Shown here: piece after piece, positions 8,516 to 16,345 of the stretch
Numbering within the stretch: the first letter of the stretch is position 1
Layout: each line of letters begins with the position of its first letter
Assembly (NCBI GenBank): GCA_002345205.1
Contig: DDVI01000093.1
Location: forward strand, 1 to 34,328
DNA: 34,328 nucleotides
Direction of reading: 5' to 3'
DNA from: Bdellovibrionaceae bacterium UBA2316
GTDB lineage: Bacteria > Bdellovibrionota > Bdellovibrionia > Bdellovibrionales > Bdellovibrionaceae
Made by a program: the position numbers and the translations under genes
Notes under the pieces: generated by a model
The model's input: only the letters and a program-made list of their open reading frames with translations
Database searches by the model: none
Told to the model about the DNA's origin: nothing

Positions 8516-8941
8516 TTATACCATCTTGGAAACGACGTGATCTGTTTTTCGTTTGTCTAAAACAGAAATGGGTCTTGGTTCTGAGTCTTTCTTGTTCAAT
8601 CCCGAGACGTCACCATACGGACGTTTGAGTCGGGTAACTTCCTTTTCCATTTGGTGAATTTTAAACTGTAATTCATGAAGCATATAAAGCGTTCGTTCTT
8701 GGTCTTTCTTGTTGGGAAGTTGAATGTTCTTCCATAGCTTTTCAAAGCCAAAATTGACTAACGATTTTAATTGCGATTGAGTATTAAGAAGAATCGATAA
8801 CGTATTTAACAGCTGCGGATTTGTACTTAGTTTTTCTAAAATCGCTTCCATTTTAAGTTCGAATTCCTTTGTCGACTTAGAAGAAAGAAGATTTTTCACG
8901 TCTGTTTTAGCGAGCTGAAGTTGATTCATCCATTTTAACAT
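8516..8941 (-). CDS. phaE: PhaE-like PHA synthase partner subunit (short)
   Basis: From the ATG at 8941, preceded by GAGGTGG, the product is 141 residues, mostly helical and charged. A GTG-like upstream extension to 8998 is open but unlikely. The block GFEKLWKNIQLPNKKDQE followed by a helix containing LHELQFKIHQMEKEVTRLKR resembles the C-terminal part of PhaE, where a NLPTRSE-like turn precedes a coiled helix. It ends 2 bp before phaC, as phaE does in class III systems. Typical PhaE is about 350 residues and class IV PhaR about 200, so this is a reduced form. Assignment rests on the C-terminal block plus gene order. The predicted role is activating and stabilising PhaC on granules. Confidence 0.65.
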   Translation of the reverse strand: MLKWMNQLQLAKTDVKNLLSSKSTKEFELKMEAILEKLSTNPQLLNTLSILLNTQSQLKSLVNFGFEKLWKNIQLPNKKDQERTLYMLHELQFKIHQMEKEVTRLKRPYGDVSGLNKKDSEPRPISVLDKRKTDHVVSKMV

Positions 8942-9026
8942 AGCCACCTCACATAATAAGATGTAATGAGTAGAGCATAGACTAAAACCGAGTTGCAATC
9001 TTTTAGAGTATGAAAAAAAAATTGTT

Positions 9027-9380
9027 ATGAAAAAAAATAAAACGACCGATATTGGTGCAAATATTCTAATCAGAAAATATGAAAATCGCAGACTCTATAG
9101 CGTGAATCATAAAAGCTATATTAATCTAGAAGATATATCGAGCTACTTAACTGGCGGAAAGAAAATCAAAGTTGTAGACGTGGCGAATGATAAAGATATC
9201 ACGTGTGAAGTACTATTGCAGATCTTGCTCCAGCAAGGGAAAGCGGACCTGATTCCTCAAGAAGTGCTGGAAATTATGGTGCGCATGAATGATTCATGGC
9301 TAAAGAAATTTTGGTCTCCGTATTTTGACAAATCGATGCGCCTTTTTTTCGAATTAACTCCGCTCCGTTTTCTTAAATAG
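9027..9380 (+). CDS. phaR: PHA accumulation regulator (PhaR/PHB_acc DNA-binding domain), short form
   Basis: The N-terminal DNA-binding domain of the PHB/PHA accumulation regulator is clear: IRKYENRRLYSVNHKSYI (residues 12-29), NLEDISSYL, then VVDVANDKDITCEVLLQILL. In known systems this repressor binds both DNA and PHA granules and controls phasin genes. The family is usually about 150-200 residues with C-terminal PHB_acc domains; this product is 117 residues, with only about 45 after the DNA-binding domain. The gene is divergent from phaE-phaC (85 bp apart) and directly upstream of the phasin. No good ribosome site precedes the ATG; a 9-A tract and a six-codon reading frame (9010-9030) overlap its start. 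Confidence 0.88.
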   Translation: MKKNKTTDIGANILIRKYENRRLYSVNHKSYINLEDISSYLTGGKKIKVVDVANDKDITCEVLLQILLQQGKADLIPQEVLEIMVRMNDSWLKKFWSPYFDKSMRLFFELTPLRFLK

Positions 9381-9413
9381 ATTTTTAAAGTAGAATTTCC
9401 ACTCTATACATCA

Positions 9414-9429
9414 TGCTGCATTTGCAGCA
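9414..9429. promoter_or_regulatory. Predicted PhaR operator upstream of the phasin gene
   Basis: TGCTGCATTTGCAGCA is a perfect 7-bp inverted repeat around TT. It contains CTGC-N4-GCAG, the TGC-rich consensus (CTGC N3-4 GCAG) reported for PhaR of Paracoccus denitrificans. It lies 34 bp after the phaR stop codon and 9 bp before the predicted -35 box of the phasin promoter, where a repressor could block RNA polymerase. Sequence and location are seen; binding is inference. Confidence 0.65.
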
Positions 9430-9438
9430 AAAAATGTT

Positions 9439-9468
9439 TTGACGTGTTTTTTGAAATAGTCGCATACT
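9439..9468 (+). promoter_or_regulatory. Predicted sigma70-type promoter of the phasin gene
   Basis: TTGACG (9439-9444) and CATACT (9463-9468) are separated by 18 bp and lie just upstream of the phasin ribosome site (GAGAGG, about 9478-9484). The -35 matches five of six consensus bases. The predicted PhaR palindrome abuts it on the upstream side. Confidence 0.5.
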
Positions 9469-9488
9469 TGATTCAAAGAGAGGCAAGT

Positions 9489-9845
9489 ATGACTGCAAAA
9501 AATACGGACTCAAGACGACCACACAAAGAAGTTAAAGAAATCGAACATAACACAGCCAAGGAGGAATCAATGGCCGCTCACAAAGATTTTACAACTGAGA
9601 ATCCATTATTAAATTACGCTGGACAAGCACAAGATGCTTGGAAAGAAATTTATGGATATCAAGTTAAGACAACTCAGACTCTACTTGATCAAGTGATGAA
9701 GTGGGGCCAAACATACACAGATCACGTGTACACTCAAGTAAACGAAGCATCTCGTTTATCTCAAGAGTACTTAAAATCTGGTGCTCATATCGCTGACGAA
9801 ATGAGAAAGAATTACTACCAAATGACAGAAAAAATGACGAAATAG
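9489..9845 (+). CDS. phaP: Phasin-like PHA granule-associated protein
   Basis: The product is a small amphipathic helical protein (118 residues from this start) with no signal peptide or catalytic motif. The core has the phasin-like heptad-rich run NYAGQAQDAWKEIYGYQ and later helices ending MRKNYYQMTEKM. Phasins coat PHA granules and are often controlled by PhaR, matching the gene order phaR-operator-promoter-phasin. Two starts are plausible: ATG 9489 after GAGAGG, and ATG 9570 after a near-perfect AAGGAGG with 5-nt spacing, which would give a 91-residue protein containing only the helical core. The 27 residues between them are charged and hydrophilic. The function is inferred mainly from context and composition. 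Confidence 0.7.
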   Translation: MTAKNTDSRRPHKEVKEIEHNTAKEESMAAHKDFTTENPLLNYAGQAQDAWKEIYGYQVKTTQTLLDQVMKWGQTYTDHVYTQVNEASRLSQEYLKSGAHIADEMRKNYYQMTEKMTK

Positions 9846-9905
9846 TTCCCTAAAACTATTCGTTTTATTGAAGGAGGCCAAAAAGCCTCCTTTTTTATTT
9901 TTAAG
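9841..9905 (+). terminator. Tandem hairpins and intrinsic terminator after the phasin gene
   Basis: A 7-bp stem AATAGTT/AACTATT (9841-9860) spans the stop codon. It is followed by AAGGAGGC-CAAAAA-GCCTCCTT (9871-9892) and a U-rich tail to 9905. The second is a textbook intrinsic terminator. The first might protect the 3' end of an abundant message. Confidence 0.88.
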
Positions 9906-9992
9906 AGACATTTTTTTTGTTCGATATCGAGGCGTCTCAATTTGAAAAATGAAAAAATTCAAGTAGCGCGATTCTAGACCCGACAACTATAG

Positions 9993-10652
9993 GTGATTTT
10001 TTTTCTAGTTAGAATATCTCTATTTGTTGTTTCAACATTGGTTCTGTCCTGCGATGGGCCTAACGCCGATGGCGTTGGTTCCGAGTCCTCTGACAGAGGC
10101 GTGCACAACGCCGATGGCTTCCAAGTCATTTTGAAAGTGAATAATGGTGCAAGCATCACTCCGGATTTAGCGGTGGCCTTGCAATTGTCTGCCGTGGGCG
10201 CTGATGAAATGTATATAACTCAAGAGAGCGCGTGTAATATTGGCGGAACTTGGGAGTCGTTTAGGTCTTTTAAACAATGGACATTGCAAAAATCTAACGA
10301 GATGAATTTCTTTTACGTTAAATTTAGAAATAGCCAGCGTGAGTCGGATTGTGCCTTTACAAGTATTGAACACGACTCAATGGCGCCAACCCTGATTTTA
10401 AATTCCCCGGTCGATGGTTCAGTGTTGGTTGATTCAGCGGAATTGCCATTGGCCGGAACGTGCACGGAAGAGGCCACTGTAAATATAAAATTAAATTCCG
10501 CAGTGAGTTTTTTAGCGCAGTGTAAAGATGGTGTGTGGGCCAAGACTTTAGACGTCAGTGCCGTACCTTCAGGAAATATTTCAATTGAATTGAAAGTGAT
10601 TGATCAGGTCATGAACAGTTCAGGCGTCCAAAACTTTACCTTTATTAAATAG
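9993..10652 (+). CDS. Predicted lipoprotein with C-terminal Ig-like domain
   Basis: The protein starts at a GTG and has a short hydrophobic signal ending in the lipobox LVLSC (Cys20), so it is predicted to be lipid-anchored. Residues 21-40 form a Ser/Asp/Gly linker containing two copies of NADG, encoded by a 12-nt direct repeat (10062 and 10107). The C-terminal half (about 130-219, with APTLILNSPVDGSVL, GTCTEEATVNIKL and IELKVIDQVMNSSG) looks like a bacterial Ig-like beta-sandwich as found in surface adhesins. I do not recognise the middle part. No strong ribosome site is visible. It stands alone between two terminators. Function is unknown; attachment or envelope structure is a guess. Confidence 0.7.
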   Translation: MIFFLVRISLFVVSTLVLSCDGPNADGVGSESSDRGVHNADGFQVILKVNNGASITPDLAVALQLSAVGADEMYITQESACNIGGTWESFRSFKQWTLQKSNEMNFFYVKFRNSQRESDCAFTSIEHDSMAPTLILNSPVDGSVLVDSAELPLAGTCTEEATVNIKLNSAVSFLAQCKDGVWAKTLDVSAVPSGNISIELKVIDQVMNSSGVQNFTFIK

Positions 10653-10667
10653 AACTATGCCAGAAAT

Positions 10668-10689
10668 GGCCCGCTGACGGGGCCGTTTT
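10668..10689 (+). terminator. Intrinsic terminator between convergent lipoprotein and kinase genes
   Basis: GGCCC (10668-10672) pairs with GGGCC (10680-10684) around a 7-nt loop and is followed by GTTTTATT. It lies 16 bp after the lipoprotein stop codon and directly abuts the convergent kinase stop. Confidence 0.7.
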
Positions 10690-10690
10690 A

Positions 10691-12442
10691 TTATGCTGAC
10701 TTAAAGCGAGATGTTTTTGTCTGTTTTAAAGGAAGCTCAATTTTAAATGTGGTGTTTTGGGCCGTTTCATCGATATATATTTTTCCATTATGATTGTCGA
10801 TGATTGTGCGGCACAAACTAAGTCCAATCCCAGTGCCTTTGCCGGCTTCTTTAGTCGTAAAAAAAGGTAACATTATTTTTTCTTGAATTGTGGTCGGAAT
10901 GCCGGGGCCTGAATCGCTAAAAGTAATATGTAAAGTATCATTCAATGTCTGAGCATCTAGTCGGACCCATCGGTCGTTTGTTTGGTTCTTTATTGCGTCG
11001 ATTGAGTTACTTAGAAGATTCATAAACACTTGGGACAGTAAGCCCGGGTTACAATCTAGCTCTATGGTGGAATCGATATTTGAAATCATTTCTACTTCGT
11101 TTTTACTAAAGTGATCGCTGGAGATGTTTAAAATGTCATCAATAATTTCTTTAAGATTAGATCGAACAAGATCATCCCCTTCATGTTCGCGTGAAAGTGA
11201 TTTCATACTTTTGACTATCTTTGAAATTCTAAATGTGGTTTTTAAGATTTTATCAAGACTTTGCATCACATCAGCTTCGGAGGCGTTTCCAGATTTTACA
11301 AGACGTTGCATGTGTTCCACTCGGCCTAAAATAATCGTAAGAGGATTATTGATTTCATGGGCGATCCCGGCCGCCATTTCGCCAAGAGCCGTGAGTTTAG
11401 AGTTAGCTAGGGTCTGTAGTTTTTGATTTTCAATAACCTCTTGTGCTTTTTTTAGTTCAGAAACATCCCGAGTTGTTACTAACACAAATTCAACTTTTTC
11501 TGGCTCGCTCTGGGACATGATCGGGTTTGCGGTGACTTCAAGGTACGATATTTTATTTTCTGCTCGTCTGATTGCCATTGGGAAATCTTTGACGGCTTTT
11601 CCTGTGGAAAGAGCTATTAACGAAGGAAATCGTTGAGGCGTCAAAGGCGTTTTACTGTCGGCCTCCAGAGGTTGCCAGTTTTTACTTAGCGTGGCCCGGT
11701 CAGCGATTTCATTTTTATCTAATCCAGTAATGTTACAGATAGCTTCATTCATAGTTACAGCATTGCCTTCACTATCTAAAAGCATTACCCCTTCTTGAAG
11801 GTTATTGATAACTGTGTTTTTGTGAATCTCTAGAGCAAGGCTTTTGTTAATTAAATAAACTTTTTGCCACGTTAGAAAATAACCAACGATGGCCGCTGAA
11901 ACCAGATGAACGAAACTCGTATAGATAGGCATGGCTTGATGGATCGGAGGGTGGGCCGCTGCATAGAAGAGGAAAAACAAAGACGGAAGATTAATCATAA
12001 CTAAAGAGGTTTTGTATATAAAAACGCCAGATAGTCCAACAGAGGCTAGTAAAACGACAACGATATGAATGGGTGCTAATCCTGAGTCATAATACTGAAA
12101 TAGCATACGCGACAGAAAAAGCGCTCCCGTTATTGCAAGGCTAGATTCGACAATGCGATAAGGGAATTTTTTTCTGGATGCGATGAGAGCCGTTAAACCA
12201 AAAAGGAAAACAAAAAAAACACGATGAGACATTCCCATGGTATCTGTCGGATTCAGTAACTGCAAAACCGCTCCGGCTAAAAATACGATGCCACCGGCAG
12301 CAAGAGAGATGGCTTTTACTAGTGTCTTTTGGATATCAAAAAGCTCGCTTCGAACCGAGGCATTTAATGTCAGTTTCATGATATATATAAATCGTCGGGT
12401 TCGGTCTTTTCTTAACTTAAGAAACCTTGATTTGCGGGACAT
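10691..12442 (-). CDS. Membrane-bound PAS sensor histidine kinase
   Basis: The 583-residue kinase starts with a very basic N-terminus, then has about six membrane spans in residues 40-195, a PAS domain (about 208-330), HisKA with phospho-acceptor His362 in AAGIAHEINNPLT, and a HATPase with N-box QVFMNLLSNSID (471-482), G1 DSGPGIP (510-516) and G2 GKGTGIGLS (534-542). All catalytic parts are intact. No cognate regulator gene is adjacent, so it is an orphan. Its architecture closely parallels the interrupted kinase at the left edge of the window, suggesting paralogues. The start could also be ATG 12379 (residue 22); neither start has a good ribosome site. The signal sensed is unknown. Confidence 0.9.
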   Translation of the reverse strand: MSRKSRFLKLRKDRTRRFIYIMKLTLNASVRSELFDIQKTLVKAISLAAGGIVFLAGAVLQLLNPTDTMGMSHRVFFVFLFGLTALIASRKKFPYRIVESSLAITGALFLSRMLFQYYDSGLAPIHIVVVLLASVGLSGVFIYKTSLVMINLPSLFFLFYAAAHPPIHQAMPIYTSFVHLVSAAIVGYFLTWQKVYLINKSLALEIHKNTVINNLQEGVMLLDSEGNAVTMNEAICNITGLDKNEIADRATLSKNWQPLEADSKTPLTPQRFPSLIALSTGKAVKDFPMAIRRAENKISYLEVTANPIMSQSEPEKVEFVLVTTRDVSELKKAQEVIENQKLQTLANSKLTALGEMAAGIAHEINNPLTIILGRVEHMQRLVKSGNASEADVMQSLDKILKTTFRISKIVKSMKSLSREHEGDDLVRSNLKEIIDDILNISSDHFSKNEVEMISNIDSTIELDCNPGLLSQVFMNLLSNSIDAIKNQTNDRWVRLDAQTLNDTLHITFSDSGPGIPTTIQEKIMLPFFTTKEAGKGTGIGLSLCRTIIDNHNGKIYIDETAQNTTFKIELPLKQTKTSRFKSA

Positions 12443-12607
12443 AAAAGGACAATAGGCCTGCCAAAAATGGGGAGGACGGTATCTTAATATACGACGTTCC
12501 TTGCTGTTTTTCTTTTTTTGACACAGTTTTCAATATCAAACGTTTCAAATTGAAATAGGACTCGGTTTTGCTTCCTAAATGTGTAGATAGATAAGAAGGA
12601 AGTATTT

Positions 12608-13000
12608 ATGAGCCAAATGATATTTTTCATGTTAGTGATTTTCATATCAACGTTTGCCCTGTCCGCTGAAAAACAAGATCGGATCAAGTGTTCAATTATG
12701 GGTCCGGAAGATAAAGTATATTACTTCGATACTCATTCTCAGCGTTACAGGCTGAGTGTCCATGAAAAAGGCCGCCCTAAAACCTCACTTTCGAGACAAA
12801 TTCGTCAGCAAATAAGTCCAGTGGAATCAACACGAAAAGTTTCGTATTCATTTCATATTGATGATCGGACAGAAATAAACGTCGATATGGATACTGCGAC
12901 TAATCGTGGTACTGGTGAAATTAAATTGCGCGCCAAAGGGCATACAAAAAAATTTGATGGTTGCGAGTTTGTTGCGGCCACTAACGATAACTCGATCTAA
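12608..13000 (+). CDS. Small secreted protein of unknown function
   Basis: The 130-residue product has a clear signal peptide (hydrophobic residues 4-18, predicted cleavage after ALSA). The mature part is about 110 residues, hydrophilic, and has two cysteines (about Cys28 and Cys118) that could form a disulfide linking the ends. GAAGGAAG precedes the ATG as a ribosome site. I recognise no domain. It stands alone between the divergent kinase gene and an MFS transporter gene, so context says little. Periplasmic or exported location is inferred from the signal peptide. Confidence 0.75.
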   Translation: MSQMIFFMLVIFISTFALSAEKQDRIKCSIMGPEDKVYYFDTHSQRYRLSVHEKGRPKTSLSRQIRQQISPVESTRKVSYSFHIDDRTEINVDMDTATNRGTGEIKLRAKGHTKKFDGCEFVAATNDNSI

Positions 13001-13069
13001 AGTATTTTCCTAATGACTTAGTTTCTATTTTTGGATATTTAAACTCAACCATAAAAAAGTGAGTGGAAA

Positions 13070-14323
13070 ATGTCTGAAAAATCAGTATCTACTAAGTCTT
13101 CTTTTAAGCAGTTTACATCTGCAATTAATCTTACGGTCTTGGTTGCCGGTCTTGGCTATTTTGTTGATATGTTCGATATCACATTGTTTGGTGTCGTGCG
13201 TGTGGCCAGCCTGAAAGACCTTGGTATTACAGATCCTCAAGACATTTTGCGTTCGGGAGTGCTTCTATACAATGCACAGATGATCGGAATGATGATCGGT
13301 GGTTTATTGTGGGGTGTCTGGGCGGATAAGCGCGGACGATTAAGTGTGATGTTTGGATCTATAGTTTTATATTCGCTTGGAAATATTGCGAATTCATTTG
13401 TCTGGGATGTAAATAGTTACGCGATATGTCGCTTCATCACAGGAATTGGGCTCGCGGGCGAGTTAGGTGCAGCAATTACTCTAGTTGCGGAATCTCTACC
13501 TAAAGAAACTCGAGGCTACGGAACAACAATTGTGGCGACGCTCGGTTTGTTGGGTTCGGTAACGGCCGCCTACTTTGGTCAGCATATCGCATGGAAATCG
13601 GCATACATCATGGGTGGTGTAATGGGTTTATTGCTTTTGGTTACGCGCTTTCGTGTATTTGAAAGTGGAATGTTTGAAAAAACTCAAAACAATAATGTTG
13701 AACGCGGAAACCTTTCGATGCTGATGAAGAAAGGGCGTTTATTAAAATACTTAAAATGTATCTTCATGGGTATTCCCGTTTATTTCATCACGGGTGTGCT
13801 GTTTACGTTCTCTCCTGAATTAACTCAAAGTTTAGATGTTCAAGGTACGGTCAGTGCGGGTAATGCGTTGTTGTGGGGATCAGTCGGTCTTGCGATGGGC
13901 GACTTTATTAGCGGTATGCTCAGTCAGCTTTTGAAGTCTAGAAATAAAGCAATCACCGTATGCTTGGCCGTCGCATTTGCATTAATATTGGTTTATTTAA
14001 ATGTGAAGGGTTTAACGGCCGATGGTATTTACTTTATCTGCTTCCTTCTGGGATCAGCGGCAGGTTACTGGGCAGTCCTAGTTACCGTTTCAGCAGAACA
14101 ATTTGGTACGAATATTCGGGGAACCGTAGCGACGACGGTTCCAAACTTTGTTCGTGGAGCCGCAGCGCTGGTAGTAAGTATGTTCTTATATTTAAAAACA
14201 AACTTTGTTACGGCAGATAAAGCAGCCCTTATTGTTGGTGGTTTGTTTTTCGTCTTGGCGCTTTTAAGCATCTGGACTCTGGATGAAACTTACGGAAAAG
14301 ACTTAGATTATTTTGAAAGTTAA
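13070..14323 (+). CDS. Major facilitator superfamily transporter
   Basis: The 417-residue protein has about 12 hydrophobic spans. The MFS loop 2-3 signature is visible as WGVWADKRGR, and TM4 carries RFITGIGLAGELGAA, typical of organic-acid or sugar:H+ symporter-type MFS members. TM1 contains an acidic pair in FVDMFDITLF, often involved in proton or substrate coupling. A central basic loop (about 200-225) separates the two halves. The substrate cannot be assigned. The downstream DUF2461 gene starts 1 bp after the stop codon, so the two are probably cotranscribed. Confidence 0.88.
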   Translation: MSEKSVSTKSSFKQFTSAINLTVLVAGLGYFVDMFDITLFGVVRVASLKDLGITDPQDILRSGVLLYNAQMIGMMIGGLLWGVWADKRGRLSVMFGSIVLYSLGNIANSFVWDVNSYAICRFITGIGLAGELGAAITLVAESLPKETRGYGTTIVATLGLLGSVTAAYFGQHIAWKSAYIMGGVMGLLLLVTRFRVFESGMFEKTQNNNVERGNLSMLMKKGRLLKYLKCIFMGIPVYFITGVLFTFSPELTQSLDVQGTVSAGNALLWGSVGLAMGDFISGMLSQLLKSRNKAITVCLAVAFALILVYLNVKGLTADGIYFICFLLGSAAGYWAVLVTVSAEQFGTNIRGTVATTVPNFVRGAAALVVSMFLYLKTNFVTADKAALIVGGLFFVLALLSIWTLDETYGKDLDYFES

Positions 14324-14324
14324 A

Positions 14325-15008
14325 ATGAAATTTACAAAGAATTCGTTTAAATATTTTGACCTCGCTAAAAAGAATAAAAATAATCGCGACTGGTTTGATA
14401 AAAATAAAAGTTTATACGAAAATGACGTGAAAGCGCCACTCCAGGCGCTCTTGCTAGAGCTAAATAAAAAATATCAGCGACGGCTTCCTCGAATTGAAAT
14501 ATCACCGGATAAAATCACTCGACCGCTGCGACCAAAAAACAGAGCTACTGAGGGCGGGTTGATTAAAAGTCACACGCATATTAGTTTAGCAGAAAAACGT
14601 ACATCTTTGTTTGAGTGGAATCCTGGCATTTATCTTCAAATAGGAGCTGATGCCGATGAGAATTTTTTTGGACTTGGTTTGTATATGACGTCAAGTCGTC
14701 AAATGAGTCTTTTAAGAAATGCGTTGGTTGAAGATTTTGACCAGATCGATCAGATTTTAACCGCTAATAAGTTGAAGAAAGCGTGGGGTGGTTTAAAAGG
14801 CGATACCTATAAACGTTTTCCCAAAGGTTTTGATCCAGATAGTCCTCCGGCGAAGTATTTAAAATATAAACAATTTTACTTGGGTCGTTCCTATTCACGT
14901 AAAGAAATTCTAAATCCTAAATTTGGTGCGCAGTTAGTTAAAGATCTAGGGGTTGCGTTAGATTTTTTTACTTGGGTTCGGAATGCGGTAGGGACTTACC
15001 GCAAATAG
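14325..15008 (+). CDS. DUF2461 family protein
   Basis: The start motif NNRDWFDKNKSLYENDVKAP matches the N-terminal signature of DUF2461 (TIGR02453), and GDTYKRFPKGFDPDSP followed by KYLKYKQFYLG matches its C-terminal region. From ATG 14325, 1 bp after the MFS stop codon, the product is 227 residues, usual for the family. A TTG at 14313 inside the transporter gene is an alternative start. No signal peptide or membrane span is seen, so it is cytoplasmic. The biochemical function of the family is not established. One internal block, DKITRPLRPKNRAT, differs from the usual RFSKDKSPYKTH-like segment, so this member is divergent. Confidence 0.82.
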   Translation: MKFTKNSFKYFDLAKKNKNNRDWFDKNKSLYENDVKAPLQALLLELNKKYQRRLPRIEISPDKITRPLRPKNRATEGGLIKSHTHISLAEKRTSLFEWNPGIYLQIGADADENFFGLGLYMTSSRQMSLLRNALVEDFDQIDQILTANKLKKAWGGLKGDTYKRFPKGFDPDSPPAKYLKYKQFYLGRSYSRKEILNPKFGAQLVKDLGVALDFFTWVRNAVGTYRK

Positions 15009-15034
15009 TGCGCTTAAGGAACTCGGGCTGGTAT

Positions 15035-16219
15035 CTATTTTTTAGCGGCTGCAAGCAGTTGAATAAAATCACGCAAGGAAACGGCTTTAGAAAACAGGAA
15101 GCCTTGACCGTGTTCGACACCAAGAGCTTTTAAAAGCGATTTTTCTTCCTCGCGCTCAATGCCTTCTGCGATTACTTTCATTCTTAATGATTGTGCAAGA
15201 TAAATAAGAGATTTGACGATCGCGAGCGCTTTGTCGTCGCGAAGCATGTCTCGAACAAATGATCTATCGATCTTGATGTTGTCTAAAGGCATACGGAATA
15301 AATACTGAAGACTCGAAAAACCGGTACCAAAATCATCAATGGAAAGACCATAGCCAATATCGTGAAAGCGTTTCAGTGTGTCTAAAGCAAGCGTCCCATC
15401 CATCATTACTCGTTCAGTCATTTCAAGTTTTATTGTGTGTGCTTCGAGGTTGTTGGAAGCGCGCATTTTTTCAACGTCTTCAATAAAGTTGGGCTGACTG
15501 AATTGTTTTCCAGAAATATTAATTGAGAGCGAAAATTTTTTATCGCCCGACTTTTCTTGAATCCCCTTAAGGTCTTTAAAACACTCCTCAAGAATCCAAC
15601 GACCGAATGGAATCATAAACGACGAGCTTTCAATTACATCCATAAAAATAGCAGGGGAAATCTGCTCGCCTGTTGGTGGGAACCAGCGAATTAAAGCTTC
15701 CGCGCCTACAATTTTATCGCGAGAAAAATCTAGAATAGGTTGATAGTACATCACAAATTCACGATTATTGAACGCGTCTTTTAATCGTGATTCAAGTTTG
15801 ATTTTTTTAACGGCCTCAATGTCTTCCTGTTGCACAACTTGAGTGCTGAAGAATTCTTTTTTTGGTTCGCGCGTAATAAGGTCATTTTGGGAACGTAGTC
15901 GCTTAAGTAAGACGCGAAGTAGAAGTCGCACGACGGTGTCGGTAGCGTGCACGCGTTCCATTAGCATATCTTTAGTCACCGGAATTAACTCGCAGTCATC
16001 TAAGGTTTTAGCGGATGCGGACCTAACTTGGTTGTCTAAAATTGCCATTTCCCCAAAAATTTCACCTTCGCCAAGAACGCTCAAGGGAAAGTCTTCCTTA
16101 TCTTTAGTTAGGTAGATAAGCACGCGGCCTTTTTCGATAATGAATGCAGATTCGCCCATTTCTCCTTGGAGAAACAATACGGTATCCTTAGGGTAACGAA
16201 CAATAGCAGTTGACGACAT
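15035..16219 (-). CDS. Cyclic-nucleotide-binding domain + EAL c-di-GMP phosphodiesterase (Bd1971-type)
   Basis: From ATG 16219 the protein has 394 residues. An N-terminal cNMP-binding domain (about 1-115) carries the phosphate cassette GEIFGEMAI (52-60) with RSASA (66-70). A helical linker leads to an EAL domain (about 145-390). Catalytic motifs are intact: EAL (174-176), metal-binding DDFG (295-298), Lys316 in KIDRSF, Glu352 in AEGIE and QGF (372-374), so it should hydrolyse c-di-GMP. The domain order matches Bd1971 of Bdellovibrio bacteriovorus, a phosphodiesterase described as cAMP-activated. Orthology is inferred without alignment. An upstream TTG (16255) is an alternative start. A perfect 13-nt palindrome lies 7 nt before the ATG. 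It is divergent from mutS. Confidence 0.92.
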   Translation of the reverse strand: MSSTAIVRYPKDTVLFLQGEMGESAFIIEKGRVLIYLTKDKEDFPLSVLGEGEIFGEMAILDNQVRSASAKTLDDCELIPVTKDMLMERVHATDTVVRLLLRVLLKRLRSQNDLITREPKKEFFSTQVVQQEDIEAVKKIKLESRLKDAFNNREFVMYYQPILDFSRDKIVGAEALIRWFPPTGEQISPAIFMDVIESSSFMIPFGRWILEECFKDLKGIQEKSGDKKFSLSINISGKQFSQPNFIEDVEKMRASNNLEAHTIKLEMTERVMMDGTLALDTLKRFHDIGYGLSIDDFGTGFSSLQYLFRMPLDNIKIDRSFVRDMLRDDKALAIVKSLIYLAQSLRMKVIAEGIEREEEKSLLKALGVEHGQGFLFSKAVSLRDFIQLLAAAKK

Positions 16220-16226
16220 AGGACAA

Positions 16227-16239
16227 GGATACGGTATCC
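16227..16239. promoter_or_regulatory. Palindrome upstream of the cNMP-EAL gene
   Basis: GGATACGGTATCC is a perfect 6-bp inverted repeat around one base, 7 nt upstream of the phosphodiesterase ATG, in the 126-bp divergent gap with mutS. No normal ribosome site is visible there. It could be an operator or a small hairpin affecting translation. Confidence 0.3.
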
Positions 16240-16345
16240 GCTTGTTTTTAATCAATATTGTCAGAAAAAACTGGCCCTTAACGCGGCTGGACCAAGGTGT
16301 AAGTTTATGGTCGACCGAATCGCGCAGATTTCATAAAACGACGGA

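Noticed and set aside
10062..10118. 12-nt direct repeat AACGCCGATGGC, two copies 45 nt apart
   Set aside because: Only two short copies, in frame, within the low-complexity linker of a lipoprotein; probably local duplication with no further structure.
12518..12546. TTGACA upstream of the small secreted protein gene
   Set aside because: No acceptable -10 hexamer at 16-18 bp spacing (cgtttc at 17), so I do not call a promoter.
15045..15056. CTGCAAGCAG resembling the PhaR target
   Set aside because: The spacer is 2 nt rather than 3-4, and it lies inside the 3' end of the EAL gene, where it encodes the final Ala/Leu-rich residues.
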